Assembly (NCBI RefSeq): GCF_030247195.1
Contig: NC_080670.1
Coordinates: 164,248,080 to 164,312,079, forward strand
Source of the DNA: Topomyia yanbarensis
Lineage: Eukaryota; Arthropoda; Insecta; Diptera; Culicidae
DNA length: 64,000 bases
Reading direction: 5' to 3'
Below are positions 11,501-23,540 of the stretch, one piece after another. How positions within the stretch are numbered: position 1 is the stretch's first letter; each line of letters opens with the position of its first letter. The notes under the pieces are model-generated. The model saw only the letters and a program-made list of their open reading frames with translations. It had not been told where the DNA came from and ran no database searches. Both the position numbers and the translations under genes were made by a program.

Positions 11501-14500
11501 TAATTGTAATTGTAATTGTAATTGTAATTGTAATTGTAATTGTAATTGTAATTGTAATTGTAATTGTAATTGTAATTGTAATTGTAATTGTAATTGTAAT
11601 TGTAATTGTAATTGTAATTGTAATTGTAATTGTAATTGTAATTGTAATTGTAATTGTAATTGTAATTGTAATTGTAATTGTAATTGTAATTGTAATTGTA
11701 ATTGTAATTGTAATTGTAATTGTAATTGTAATTGTAATTGTAATTGTAATTGTAATTGTAATTGTAATTGTAATTGTAATTGTAATTGTAATTGTAATTG
11801 TAATTGTAATTGTAATTGTAATTGTAATTGTAATTGTAATTGTAATTGTAATTGTAATTGTAATTGTAATTGTAATTGTAATTGTAATTGTAATTGTAAT
11901 TGTAATTGTAATTGTAATTGTAATTGTAATTGTAATTGTAATTGTAATTGTAATTGTAATTGTAATTGTAATTGTAATTGTAATTGTAATTGTAATTGTA
12001 ATTGTAATTGTAATTGTAATTGTAATTGTAATTGTAATTGTAATTGTAATTGTAATTGTAATTGTAATTGTAATTGTAATTGTAATTGTAATTGTAATTG
12101 TAATTGTAATTGTAATTGTAATTGTAATTGTAATTGTAATTGTAATTGTAATTGTAATTGTAATTGTAATTGTAATTGTAATTGTAATTGTAATTGTAAT
12201 TGTAATTGTAATTGTAATTGTAATTGTAATTGTAATTGTAATTGTAATTGTAATTGTAATTGTAATTGTAATTGTAATTGTAATTGTAATTGTAATTGTA
12301 ATTGTAATTGTAATTGTAATTGTAATTGTAATTGTAATTGTAATTGTAATTGTAATTGTAATTGTAATTGTAATTGTAATTGTAATTGTAATTGTAATTG
12401 TAATTGTAATTGTAATTGTAATTGTAATTGTAATTGTAATTGTAATTGTAATTGTAATTGTAATTGTAATTGTAATTGTAATTGTAATTGTAATTGTAAT
12501 TGTAATTGTAATTGTAATTGTAATTGTAATTGTAATTGTAATTGTAATTGTAATTGTAATTGTAATTGTAATTGTAATTGTAATTGTAATTGTAATTGTA
12601 ATTGTAATTGTAATTGTAATTGTAATTGTAATTGTAATTGTAATTGTAATTGTAATTGTAATTGTAATTGTAATTGTAATTGTAATTGTAATTGTAATTG
12701 TAATTGTAATTGTAATTGTAATTGTAATTGTAATTGTAATTGTAATTGTAATTGTAATTGTAATTGTAATTGTAATTGTAATTGTAATTGTAATTGTAAT
12801 TGTAATTGTAATTGTAATTGTAATTGTAATTGTAATTGTAATTGTAATTGTAATTGTAATTGTAATTGTAATTGTAATTGTAATTGTAATTGTAATTGTA
12901 ATTGTAATTGTAATTGTAATTGTAATTGTAATTGTAATTGTAATTGTAATTGTAATTGTAATTGTAATTGTAATTGTAATTGTAATTGTAATTGTAATTG
13001 TAATTGTAATTGTAATTGTAATTGTAATTGTAATTGTAATTGTAATTGTAATTGTAATTGTAATTGTAATTGTAATTGTAATTGTAATTGTAATTGTAAT
13101 TGTAATTGTAATTGTAATTGTAATTGTAATTGTAATTGTAATTGTAATTGTAATTGTAATTGTAATTGTAATTGTAATTGTAATTGTAATTGTAATTGTA
13201 ATTGTAATTGTAATTGTAATTGTAATTGTAATTGTAATTGTAATTGTAATTGTAATTGTAATTGTAATTGTAATTGTAATTGTAATTGTAATTGTAATTG
13301 TAATTGTAATTGTAATTGTAATTGTAATTGTAATTGTAATTGTAATTGTAATTGTAATTGTAATTGTAATTGTAATTGTAATTGTAATTGTAATTGTAAT
13401 TGTAATTGTAATTGTAATTGTAATTGTAATTGTAATTGTAATTGTAATTGTAATTGTAATTGTAATTGTAATTGTAATTGTAATTGTAATTGTAATTGTA
13501 ATTGTAATTGTAATTGTAATTGTAATTGTAATTGTAATTGTAATTGTAATTGTAATTGTAATTGTAATTGTAATTGTAATTGTAATTGTAATTGTAATTG
13601 TAATTGTAATTGTAATTGTAATTGTAATTGTAATTGTAATTGTAATTGTAATTGTAATTGTAATTGTAATTGTAATTGTAATTGTAATTGTAATTGTAAT
13701 TGTAATTGTAATTGTAATTGTAATTGTAATTGTAATTGTAATTGTAATTGTAATTGTAATTGTAATTGTAATTGTAATTGTAATTGTAATTGTAATTGTA
13801 ATTGTAATTGTAATTGTAATTGTAATTGTAATTGTAATTGTAATTGTAATTGTAATTGTAATTGTAATTGTAATTGTAATTGTAATTGTAATTGTAATTG
13901 TAATTGTAATTGTAATTGTAATTGTAATTGTAATTGTAATTGTAATTGTAATTGTAATTGTAATTGTAATTGTAATTGTAATTGTAATTGTAATTGTAAT
14001 TGTAATTGTAATTGTAATTGTAATTGTAATTGTAATTGTAATTGTAATTGTAATTGTAATTGTAATTGTAATTGTAATTGTAATTGTAATTGTAATTGTA
14101 ATTGTAATTGTAATTGTAATTGTAATTGTAATTGTAATTGTAATTGTAATTGTAATTGTAATTGTAATTGTAATTGTAATTGTAATTGTAATTGTAATTG
14201 TAATTGTAATTGTAATTGTAATTGTAATTGTAATTGTAATTGTAATTGTAATTGTAATTGTAATTGTAATTGTAATTGTAATTGTAATTGTAATTGTAAT
14301 TGTAATTGTAATTGTAATTGTAATTGTAATTGTAATTGTAATTGTAATTGTAATTGTAATTGTAATTGTAATTGTAATTGTAATTGTAATTGTAATTGTA
14401 ATTGTAATTGTAATTGTAATTGTAATTGTAATTGTAATTGTAATTGTAATTGTAATTGTAATTGTAATTGTAATTGTAATTGTAATTGTAATTGTAATTG

Positions 14501-15880
14501 TAATTGTAATTGTAATTGTAATTGTAATTGTAATTGTAATTGTAATTGTAATTGTAATTGTAATTGTAATTGTAATTGTAATTGTAATTGTAATTGTAAT
14601 TGTAATTGTAATTGTAATTGTAATTGTAATTGTAATTGTAATTGTAATTGTAATTGTAATTGTAATTGTAATTGTAATTGTAATTGTAATTGTAATTGTA
14701 ATTGTAATTGTAATTGTAATTGTAATTGTAATTGTAATTGTAATTGTAATTGTAATTGTAATTGTAATTGTAATTGTAATTGTAATTGTAATTGTAATTG
14801 TAATTGTAATTGTAATTGTAATTGTAATTGTAATTGTAATTGTAATTGTAATTGTAATTGTAATTGTAATTGTAATTGTAATTGTAATTGTAATTGTAAT
14901 TGTAATTGTAATTGTAATTGTAATTGTAATTGTAATTGTAATTGTAATTGTAATTGTAATTGTAATTGTAATTGTAATTGTAATTGTAATTGTAATTGTA
15001 ATTGTAATTGTAATTGTAATTGTAATTGTAATTGTAATTGTAATTGTAATTGTAATTGTAATTGTAATTGTAATTGTAATTGTAATTGTAATTGTAATTG
15101 TAATTGTAATTGTAATTGTAATTGTAATTGTAATTGTAATTGTAATTGTAATTGTAATTGTAATTGTAATTGTAATTGTAATTGTAATTGTAATTGTAAT
15201 TGTAATTGTAATTGTAATTGTAATTGTAATTGTAATTGTAATTGTAATTGTAATTGTAATTGTAATTGTAATTGTAATTGTAATTGTAATTGTAATTGTA
15301 ATTGTAATTGTAATTGTAATTGTAATTGTAATTGTAATTGTAATTGTAATTGTAATTGTAATTGTAATTGTAATTGTAATTGTAATTGTAATTGTAATTG
15401 TAATTGTAATTGTAATTGTAATTGTAATTGTAATTGTAATTGTAATTGTAATTGTAATTGTAATTGTAATTGTAATTGTAATTGTAATTGTAATTGTAAT
15501 TGTAATTGTAATTGTAATTGTAATTGTAATTGTAATTGTAATTGTAATTGTAATTGTAATTGTAATTGTAATTGTAATTGTAATTGTAATTGTAATTGTA
15601 ATTGTAATTGTAATTGTAATTGTAATTGTAATTGTAATTGTAATTGTAATTGTAATTGTAATTGTAATTGTAATTGTAATTGTAATTGTAATTGTAATTG
15701 TAATTGTAATTGTAATTGTAATTGTAATTGTAATTGTAATTGTAATTGTAATTGTAATTGTAATTGTAATTGTAATTGTAATTGTAATTGTAATTGTAAT
15801 TGTAATTGTAATTGTAATTGTAATTGTAATTGTAATTGTAATTGTAATTGTAATTGTAATTGTAATTGTAATTGTAATTG
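5501..15880. repeat. Perfect (TAATTG)n satellite, 1730 copies
   Basis: The hexamer TAATTG (complement CAATTA) repeats without any visible interruption for 10,380 bp, equal to 1730 units. The left end is the assembly gap and the right end passes abruptly into TTTATTTGG. Five of the six reading frames are free of stops across the whole array (Ile-Val and Asn-Cys on the plus strand; Asn-Tyr, Gln-Leu and Ile-Thr on the minus strand). The very long open frames here are thus a product of the repeat and not genes. Each unit holds an AATT palindrome and the core TAATTG/CAATTA bound by many Antennapedia-class homeodomains. Such purity implies recent expansion, strong homogenisation, or collapse and smoothing by the assembler. 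Confidence 0.97.
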
Positions 15881-17845
15881 TTTATTTGGTTTTTGACCTG
15901 ACGGTCATTCACCCGTAAGAAAGTGGTACATGCTGGGGTTCAATATTCGGTACACCTTTCCGTAGCTAAAAAGGTTGAAAACCACTGATCTAGACCGTGG
16001 AAGCGAACGCATCGCTTCACCTAAAAAGTGAAAATTTAGCGCTAAGTGCCTAGTAACTTCCATCTGCTAATAGCAAAGGACGAGGCGGTCTGCGGACTAC
16101 GGTAGACTGTGTCCAGGGAGTCCTCCACTCACTATTTGTACCTCTGGAGAAACCCGCACGCCTCTTGGTTTTCAAGACCGTGAGAGAACCATCTACTACC
16201 CAGCGACGGCTCGCGCATTGCCCCGCCGCGTACTACGGTGAAGGTAAACCGCCGGCTGCAGCAAGTTGCCAGCACTTCAGCCACTCATCCGCAAACCGTC
16301 TGTGGCCGTTCTGCTACGAATCCCGCGCCGTCGCCAATGACCCGTTTCACCACCGTCATAGCCACCGCCGTGCTCAATCATCAACCAATGAAGTCATCGT
16401 TATCTTGAGTTTGAAAGTGAGTAACAGAACGTTTTGAACTAAAACCCTAATCTCAATAATGACAAAGTCCGAAAGCCTTCCCACCACCTCTTTAACGACC
16501 CTGGGACTCGAGGGCCCAAAAGAGGGCTTTCACGCCCGCCCTGCCGGCTGCCGTTGCTCAGCCCTACAGCTTGGGGTTTAGACGGATTTCCTTTCCGGGT
16601 CTCTAAAAGAAATCCCCGAGAGCTAAGAGAGCCGTACCAGATAATGATTTTGTTATATTTGTTCAAAGCTGCTTTGTGTTGGGGTCTTAGTTGAGCCTTT
16701 GTTACTGCATCTTTATCCGATTCAATTTAATTGTACAAAGACCTCACATTCCAGCGCATTCTCTCGAGGTTATTGTTTTACCATGGGACTTCTCCTTTAA
16801 TAGTCCTCTTCGTTGGTTGACAGTGGACGCAGTAGTCTTGCAGTCTACATGTTTCCTGGTAGCTTCGTCTAGATCTGTTGACATTGACCTGGAACCCTTC
16901 CAATAACGTTCTTAGAGACTGACACGTGTCCCAGCTCGTCGTCTTCGGGACCCAAACAGTTCATAAGTTGTTCTCTCGGTCTTCTTATGGTGCAAGCAAA
17001 TATGCCTGCGATCCGATAAGGACAGCTCTTCAGACACTTGCCATATACTGACCTAGGAACTGAAATATGTAGAGTAAATCGTTAAATCCAGAACTTCTTA
17101 CCCGTCAAAACCCTCATTCAAAGAGGTACTCACCACGTTCTCTCATGTCGCTGCTTCCCCATTGCATATGACGAACATTTGATTTAAAGCCGATGATTCG
17201 AATAATACGTTTCTTGCAATAGTCATTCCAACCTTTCAGTTCCGACGGTGACAGATTTCCCCTGTTGTGAAGAAAAAAGACCAAAACAATAACCTTTTGG
17301 TATCTTCTATCTATTGAAATTTCTACTATTGTAGATACTAGTTCCCTAGAATAAGTTCGATTAATGGAAAGAATCTAATGTCGCTCGCCTTTGTCTTCAC
17401 AGTAAAGAAACTTACCGCTTCGTGTTGGAACTCCGCGAACACGATCTTAAACTTCCATGATTCTTGGATAAGTCCAATTCCTATTAATTCCCTCATGAAC
17501 CTTCTGCTTAGAACTACTGAAGCTCTATTTGCATGTTGATGGTAACTTTGGATACATTTGATAATGCCTGATTTTTGGTTCCTGGTGATTGATTTTTCTT
17601 GTCCTCTTTTTCATGTTATTTCAAAGCATTTTTCCCAGCTTAGAAAGTTGAGGCACTTAGATTCCTTTCATCCACATTATTTGGACCTGGGTGTACAGGT
17701 ATTCATGGTAATAGCTAGTATTGTACCGACATTCAATTAGCAAGAGACTGGAAGATATAAAGTATTTTTAATATTATAAGCAGTAGTACTCAAGTCAAAA
17801 TCCCCTTCCAAAATTCGAAATGCCTCGGCGATAGCACTATCCCAC
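15881..17845. other. Unassigned DNA downstream of the array
   Basis: No gene could be supported. A GC-richer patch at about 16080-16640 contains short open frames on both strands (for example 16165-16437 plus and 16439-16666 minus) without recognisable domains. It might be the 3' part of the neighbouring minus-strand LINE, but I see no motif to prove that. 16690-17845 is AT-rich and featureless. Confidence 0.4.
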
Positions 17846-17846
17846 T

Positions 17847-20055
17847 TTACGTGTAGTTCACCAGCCTGTTGAAGATGAACCTTTTCAGAAGTTTACTAAG
17901 AGTATCCAGCAGGTATATAAGGCAATCGTATCTCTTGGTGGCTTCCCTGGATTTGAAGGAAACACCAGTTGGCGAATCTTCCATCTTCCCGGGAAGTAGA
18001 CTTCGTCCATGAATTTCTGTAGCACTGTCCTGAATATGTCCGGAAACGTCAGGATTGCAGTCTTTAGTGCCGTCCGGGTCGGGAGCGTTTTTCACGTTCA
18101 GTCCTTTTGCCGCTGCGCTGTAAGGAGCTCGCCACTGGGAAACCCGATCGTCACCGACGTTTTTGCTTTTTGCATCGACATACAGTGTAGACGGCCATGC
18201 GGATGGGTCGCGCTTCGGGAAGAGACCCTCTACGATAGGCTTCAGTTGGTCAGCGCAGGTGTTCCAGGGATTCGTGTCTGCTACATAACTCCTTGTAGAA
18301 AGTTGACTTACTTAGCACTATCTCACATTAAAAGAGGTCCAGGCTGCCTGGATTGCTCTTCTCTGACTGCCTCAGATCTTGCTCTTTCAACGCATCTTCT
18401 GGCTTTAAGGCAGGCACTACGGACAGCTTTTGACAGCTCTGTATGAAGTGCGTCTATGAGGAACCCTTGACGAACACCTTTGTTTTTCACTTCCGCTCAC
18501 CAGTGCTAACTCTCCGCATTGCGGTATAGTTCAACCGGTCAATGGTGTAGTGGATCAACTGGTGGTTGCTATGTGTGTACTGCTCATTTTCTCGCCAGTG
18601 CATGTTATCCATCAGTGACAAACTGCAGAATGTTGCGCCACTGATGTATTCCCGACAGTTTTTTGCGAAATGTGGTAGAGGAACCTTTGTTGCACAGCCT
18701 TACATTTACCTTCGCCAGACCAAACACAAATTTGTATTTGACCAGACCTTACAATTGGCCAGCCTACTTGCACACTTCCGATTTTTGTACGACTGTACTG
18801 CTCTAGTATCCATCTTGGGGAGACATAACAACTGCATTGGCGATCACGAAGCCTTCGTATGTGCTATCCACCACCTCTTAGACACTTTCAGCTGAGTTAT
18901 CGCTATCGGGAGGAACACGCTACGCTTCTGCAATAATTGCAACGTCGCACTTTGTTTCTGTTGTCGACTGCCACTACAGCTGCTGTGCAGTGTCGCTATG
19001 ATGGGTTATTTCTATCATAGTTGGCATGCCTTCATCTTTTTATACGCAGGGCATTTGAAGCCGCCCGGCATCTCTAGCAACGTGCTCCGCATTTTTCCAC
19101 ACAATGTAGACCTACTGAGGCTCCAGCAGTTCCTCGCCTGATGTCCGAAGTGTAAGCACCTGAAGCATTTCTCCATTTTCTTGGTAAGTCAATGAGCGAC
19201 GCACCGGCCATCCGACGTTTATTTTACAGATCTCCGCCAATTTGTTGGCAACCTCCATCGGTGGACGAGTTGCCGCCGTTTGGGTGTCTGCATGCGGCTT
19301 CCTAGTCCGGATCGTCGGCGGTACATCTAGCATTGGTCGATCAGTGCACTCCTCAACACATTTTCGTTCGTTATCTCCAACCGGACCCTTGGAATCGACC
19401 AAGCTTTTCTGTGAAAGAGCTCTCACGTCCGCTTCTATGTCAAAGTATTTAGAAACGAGCTTTCAATATTCAGCTTGACGATCATCTCACCTCTCTCAGC
19501 GCGGCTCGTTTTAACGACCTTCTCTCCAAACTGCTTTGGCTCATAGTACTCTTTCACTTCCTTCCGAAGAGCCGAGTACGATGTTTTATTGTTCGTTTTG
19601 ACGATCAGTGTATCGCCTTGTTCCTTCTCCATTACTTCCTTCTGCTGCCGTTTTCCGTTTCGTCTGCTGGCTTCCTATGATGCGTCAGCCATGGTTCCTT
19701 TCTAATGTTTCTCCATCTCGCTTTTGTGTTTCTTCGGATCCTCTTGCTCTCCCGACGTGTCCCTCACTATTTTCTCTGATCGAGTATTGCAGTGACTCTC
19801 AGTTTCGACCGTTGCGTGTTCCACGACTTCCTTCAGAGCCTCTTGGGCTGATTCAGCTCTCAAGAGCGCCTCTTGCTTATGTTCAGCAGCTGCTTCGGCA
19901 GATTTATTGCTCGTCACTAGCAGCTTAACCTTGGAGTACACGTTGTGCTTATCCTTCTCGAGCTCGCAGATCTTTTTTCTCGCCTCCATCAAATTCGACT
20001 TCCCAAGTTGTGAATCATTGTGGGTGGAGTCGCTACTTGATCTCGGAGTAAACAC
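17847..20055 (-). mobile_element. Decayed R1-clade LINE (ORF1 and start of ORF2)
   Basis: Read on the minus strand from 20055 downward, this is an ordered but frameshifted two-ORF element. ORF1 begins at about 20055 with a charged coiled-coil-like region (KKICELEKDKHNVYSKVKLL). It continues with NKTSYSALRKEVKEYY and RAERGEMIVKLN (19435-19632), then a zinc-knuckle remnant CLHFGHQARNC near 19130. ORF2 follows with an endonuclease start, DVAIIAEA.RVPPDSDN, near 18900-18950. At 17847-18095 come RT pieces: PDPDGTKD, an LPGKM/FPGRWK segment and CLIYLLDTLSKLLKRFIFNRL, corresponding to the YRPICLLDTxGKLLE motif of R1-type elements. Stops and shifts occur throughout, and the RT after this point is missing, so the copy is inactive and truncated. 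Confidence 0.7.
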
Positions 20056-21420
20056 TCGATTCAGGAAACCTACCTCCCGCTAGTTTCCTTGCGATTTACT
20101 CTACCCTGCCGCAGCTGGTACTTGCTACGGAAACCAGCTACCATAACCAGTCATCTCTGCAGTATACCACTAACAAACGGAATAGCGTCCTTGCTTTGCC
20201 CCACTGCCTCTCCAATGTTACTGGAATTTTTTTCTGTCTTCATACTAGTAGATCGCCCCTCCAGACCGCTATCTCAACTCGGTATATGCAGTCCCTGTTG
20301 TGATCTATTGGTTATCTATGCAAGCAATGAGGCCAATAGAGGATTGGACACTTTCCGTCATGGGGATCAAAGCGAGAGCCGGATCGGCGTTAATCAAAAA
20401 CGTTATAGCTTCGAGCTTCGAACGTACCCGGAAGTCTGCCAAGGTTTTACCGGAAAGGAATCATTGAATCGTAAGGTTTAAAAAGCTTGAATAATCTGTC
20501 CGTGGAATACTCACCTTCGTGCCTAACCACTAACACACTCTTTACTCTTCTTCAACCCTTTTTCCCCACGGAACTACATTAAAGTATTACTTCCTGGTGA
20601 CTGTGCTTTCATCTCATCTCTTTATTTTGCTCACGAGTTTTCCGCAACTAACTCGGAGTGTCACTTGATCCATGAAATGGCACAATCGTTAAGCCAGTTA
20701 CCACTCGATTTTTCTCTTGCTTTCCGCCAGTCTCTTATTCTATTACGCCGTTTAGATCTTCTGCGTACATGACCCATTTAACCCCGAACTCCACTCGGGT
20801 ATTTTCCAGCGGTAGCCGTTTAGCTCCAGTTTCCGTGAGCCATTTCACTTTTTTTGTGAGCCATTTGACTCTCGTCACAATGAGCTTCTGATTCCTTGAG
20901 CCATTTAGCCGCCAGCTTTCTTACGATCTTTTCGGATAGTGCTCGATGGCGCACTCACCCTCCGACCGAGAGTTTCCCGGCGGCGGAATTGATCCCGAAG
21001 CCAATACCCGTTTCCATGAGCGAATTCGCTCCAAACCTTATCGAGATCTACTTGAATATTTCCCGCCGGTGAAAAAACCCTACTCCGACTGAAAGTTCCC
21101 CAGCTGCGGAATTTATCTCCCTTATCGGTACCGGAGTTTACAAAAAGAATCTATTCTATCACTCCCCAAACTGCCAATTGATCCTGACACAACCGTGGCA
21201 TTTTTCAATCAATCGGCAAATTTTAAACGAAGCGCGTAATACGGCGAAACGGACAGGAAATGATGAGCTGTTTGAGTTCTTCCGGACTGCCCCCGAGTAC
21301 AGGAGCTAATAAAAATCGAATACGTGGCAGTTTATTTTATCGGCATGCCGTATGGTGCTCTAAGACTTCCGACTTGTTTTGGACTAAGATAATATTTATC
21401 AGAACCATCACACTATTCAC
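20056..21420. other. No gene recognised; short GAGCCATTT repeats
   Basis: The word GAGCCATTT recurs three times between about 20838 and 20910 with a related CCCATTTAA nearby, a minor local repeat. The rest could be the 5' region of the minus-strand LINE, but nothing in it is diagnostic. No open frame is convincing. Confidence 0.35.
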
Positions 21421-21429
21421 AACTTCCAT

Positions 21430-21960
21430 AACACTAGTTTACAAATTTTGGGTTAATTGCATGAAGTTAAGAAAAAAGGTGTTTTCTAAGTCAATTTTGG
21501 GTCGCTGAGCACGAAAATCATATTCATTTTCTTTTTCAAAGAATTGTTTTTGTGATTTTTTAAAAAAGGTGTTTTTGAGCACTTTTTGCAGTTTTTGGTC
21601 AATATCTCAGGAAAAAATCTTTCGATTACCACAAACGACTCACCATTCGAAAGGTATTGATGTGCCCATTCCAAAAATGTATAACATGCTAGGATAAAAT
21701 ATCAATAATTTAGGGTTAAGAGCAACCAAAGTCAAAAAAGTAGTGTTTGGTAAAATTACTAATTTTTAGTTGATTTTTCATAAAAAAATAAATCAGCGAA
21801 AAAAATCTTTTAAAATCTTATGTGACAGGAAAAATTCCCACGTGAATTTTTAGCCTAAGATCACGAAAATCCGACAAAAACTGGTGATGTTATTAGGCAC
21901 CGAGTGAAAATTGCTCTGTTTTTCACATATCTCTTTTGGTCTTAAATAAGATTAGACTAG
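21430..21960 (+). repeat. AT-rich repeat, copy A
   Basis: This copy runs from CACTAGTTTACAA through GGGTCGCTGAGCACGAAAA, TTCGAAAGGTATTGATGTGC, ACCAAAGTCAAAAAAGT and GCACCGAGTGAAAATTG. The same ordered landmarks recur in copy B (about 21950-22400 continuing at 29386-29640) and, inverted, in copy C (about 30050-30500). No coding potential is seen. It behaves like a non-autonomous dispersed repeat; superfamily unknown. Confidence 0.65.
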
Positions 21961-22392
21961 TTTACAAGAAAAATGAAGTTACGTGAAAAAGTGCTTAATA
22001 ATACTTAATAATAATACTCTATTTCTCTTTCAAAGAAGTTCGAGTTTAAAAAAAAAATCTTTTGCTTCCGCTTTTTTGTTTTTGCTCTATTTTTTATTAC
22101 AGAAAAATAATTTTTCATATTTTCAGAATCTAATGTGACAGATTTTAACAATTTTAAGGTAATCGCAATAAGCTAAGAAGAAAGGTGTTTCCTCAGTTAA
22201 TTTGGGTCGCTGAATACGAAAACCAAGTCCATTTTTTTCAAAGAAGCATTTTCAAGATATCTTTGAAAAAGGTGTTTTTGGGCACTATTTTAGTTATTTG
22301 TCAATATCTTGTTCAAATAGGATCCGATCGAAACAGTTCGAAAGGTATTGATGTGCCCTTTCCGAACATGTATAATATGCGTAGATCAAATA
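21950..22392 (+). repeat. AT-rich repeat, copy B, left part
   Basis: This copy begins with GACTAGTTTACAAGAAAAA and repeats the landmarks TTTGGGTCGCTGAATACGA (about 22200) and TTCGAAAGGTATTGATGTGC (about 22338) of copy A. It is interrupted by a MITE at 22393 and by the Bel/Pao element at 22604, and resumes at 29386. Confidence 0.65.
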
Positions 22393-22584
22393 TCGACAAA
22401 CATCTGATTACGGCTTAAAAGCCTGTCAAACTGTCAAAATTCTCTTTATAGTAAACAAAAGAAAAACGTTTTCTCTTGCATTAACTGCTATGAACAGCGT
22501 TTAGCGAGTAACGGTTTGTCCGGAATTTCCTTTCAAAGAGAATTTTGACAGTTGGCTTTTAAGCCGTAATCGTATGTTTGTCGA
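22393..22584. mobile_element. Small MITE with long terminal inverted repeats
   Basis: TCGACAAACAT..GATTACGGCTTAAAAGCC at the left is mirrored at the right by GGCTTTTAAGCCGTAATC..ATGTTTGTCGA. The inverted repeats extend inward through a TTGACAG/CTGTCAA and AGAGAATTTTGAC segment. The 192-bp element has no coding capacity and splits repeat copy B. No target-site duplication is clear. Confidence 0.6.
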
Positions 22585-22603
22585 GAAATGTACATTTATT
22601 ATG

Positions 22604-23020
22604 TGTTGGTGACCAACCCTATTAACATTGTCATCCCCTTGTGCTGAGTAATGCAAATTGGATTGCTACCCAGCGGAGCTTCTGCTACCAACAGCTCAAC
22701 AGCGCGGGAAAATTTATTGGCTTCACTACACAGCTTTACCTGCGGCAGAACGAATCTGGCATTGATTAAACAAGCGTCGAGTGCGGAAGAATTTATGTTT
22801 AAATGTAACTTACTAGTTTAGTTTTGTAAAATAAATAGTTATTATTAAAGTGTCGTTTGAGTCCAAGTGAGGTGTTATACGTACTTTGGCCGAATTACAC
22901 CTAATCCCAGGGCACTTGGAATATTGCGCATACCTATCGGACCACCATCATTTCGGTTTTCCCATCATCCTATCGGAAGGCAGTTGACCAGATCCGGGGA
23001 CTCCACCGAGCTATCGAACA
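22604..23020 (+). repeat. 5' LTR of the Bel/Pao element
   Basis: A 417-bp LTR starting TGTTGGTGACC and ending GAACA, with TGTT/AACA inverted termini. It contains AATAAA words near 22830 that could serve in 3' end formation. It is identical to the 3' LTR apart from position 22911. Confidence 0.95.
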
Positions 23021-23021
23021 A

Positions 23022-23040
23022 CTGGTCCTTCGAACCGGAT
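23022..23040 (+). promoter_or_regulatory. Primer binding site, matches tRNA-Tyr 3' end
   Basis: One or two bases after the LTR comes TGGTCCTTCGAACCGGAT. Its complement ends in CCA and implies an acceptor stem starting CCTTCGA, the 5' start of eukaryotic tRNA-Tyr. The identification is from memory of the tRNA sequence, with at most one mismatch expected. Confidence 0.75.
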
Positions 23041-23540
23041 TTGGCCAAGGAAACCAATCCGAAGAACACCAAGGGGAACGTTCGTACCGTATACTCGCGG
23101 GCCTATTCATCATACCAGAGCACAGATACGCCATTTTGTTTGAAGGCGTCAGTAGCATCACCGAAGGAATTTCAGCGGAATATCCAACAATACAAGGCTT
23201 CATTCCTCTGGAAAAATCGGTGAGTGCGATTCCAAAGGTTTATCCGTAAAATCCCAGTACTGCTCGTGGTCTTTTGTTCTACGGACAAACAGGTTACCGT
23301 ATCTCGACGCTTGGATTTACTATCACGCGAGTCACCCAACATCGGGGATACCCACATCAACCCAACTCAAAATCCCTCACACTCAGCTTCAGGGCAGTTG
23401 AAAGCATCGCTCACCTGTAGTGGACTCACTGGTGCTCGGACGGTGGCATAAGGCTGCTGACAAATTCACCACTTTACACGGTCTGATCACAACACATTTT
23501 GTTCGAGGAGCATCTTTATTTATTATACAAGGCTCGATTC

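Noticed and set aside
5501..15880. CRISPR array or telomere
   Set aside because: There are no spacers. The unit does not resemble the TTAGG insect telomere repeat, and Diptera generally lack such telomeres.
4885..15918. Very long open frames of 3600 or more codons on both strands
   Set aside because: They consist of the TAATTG repeat and undetermined bases; five frames are open because the hexamer lacks stops in them.
16165..16666. Two opposed short open frames in a GC-richer patch
   Set aside because: No domain, no splice-site support and no similarity that I recognise.
17317..17336. AAATTTCTACTATTGTAGAT, matching the crRNA repeat handle of Cas12a systems
   Set aside because: It occurs once, there are no spacers or cas genes, and the context is eukaryotic repeat DNA. 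A chance 5-bp stem with TATT loop is the simplest explanation.
22867..23223. 118-codon frame overlapping the 5' LTR and leader as a separate gene
   Set aside because: Half of it lies in the LTR and it has no domain. It is best explained as untranslated leader of the Bel/Pao element.
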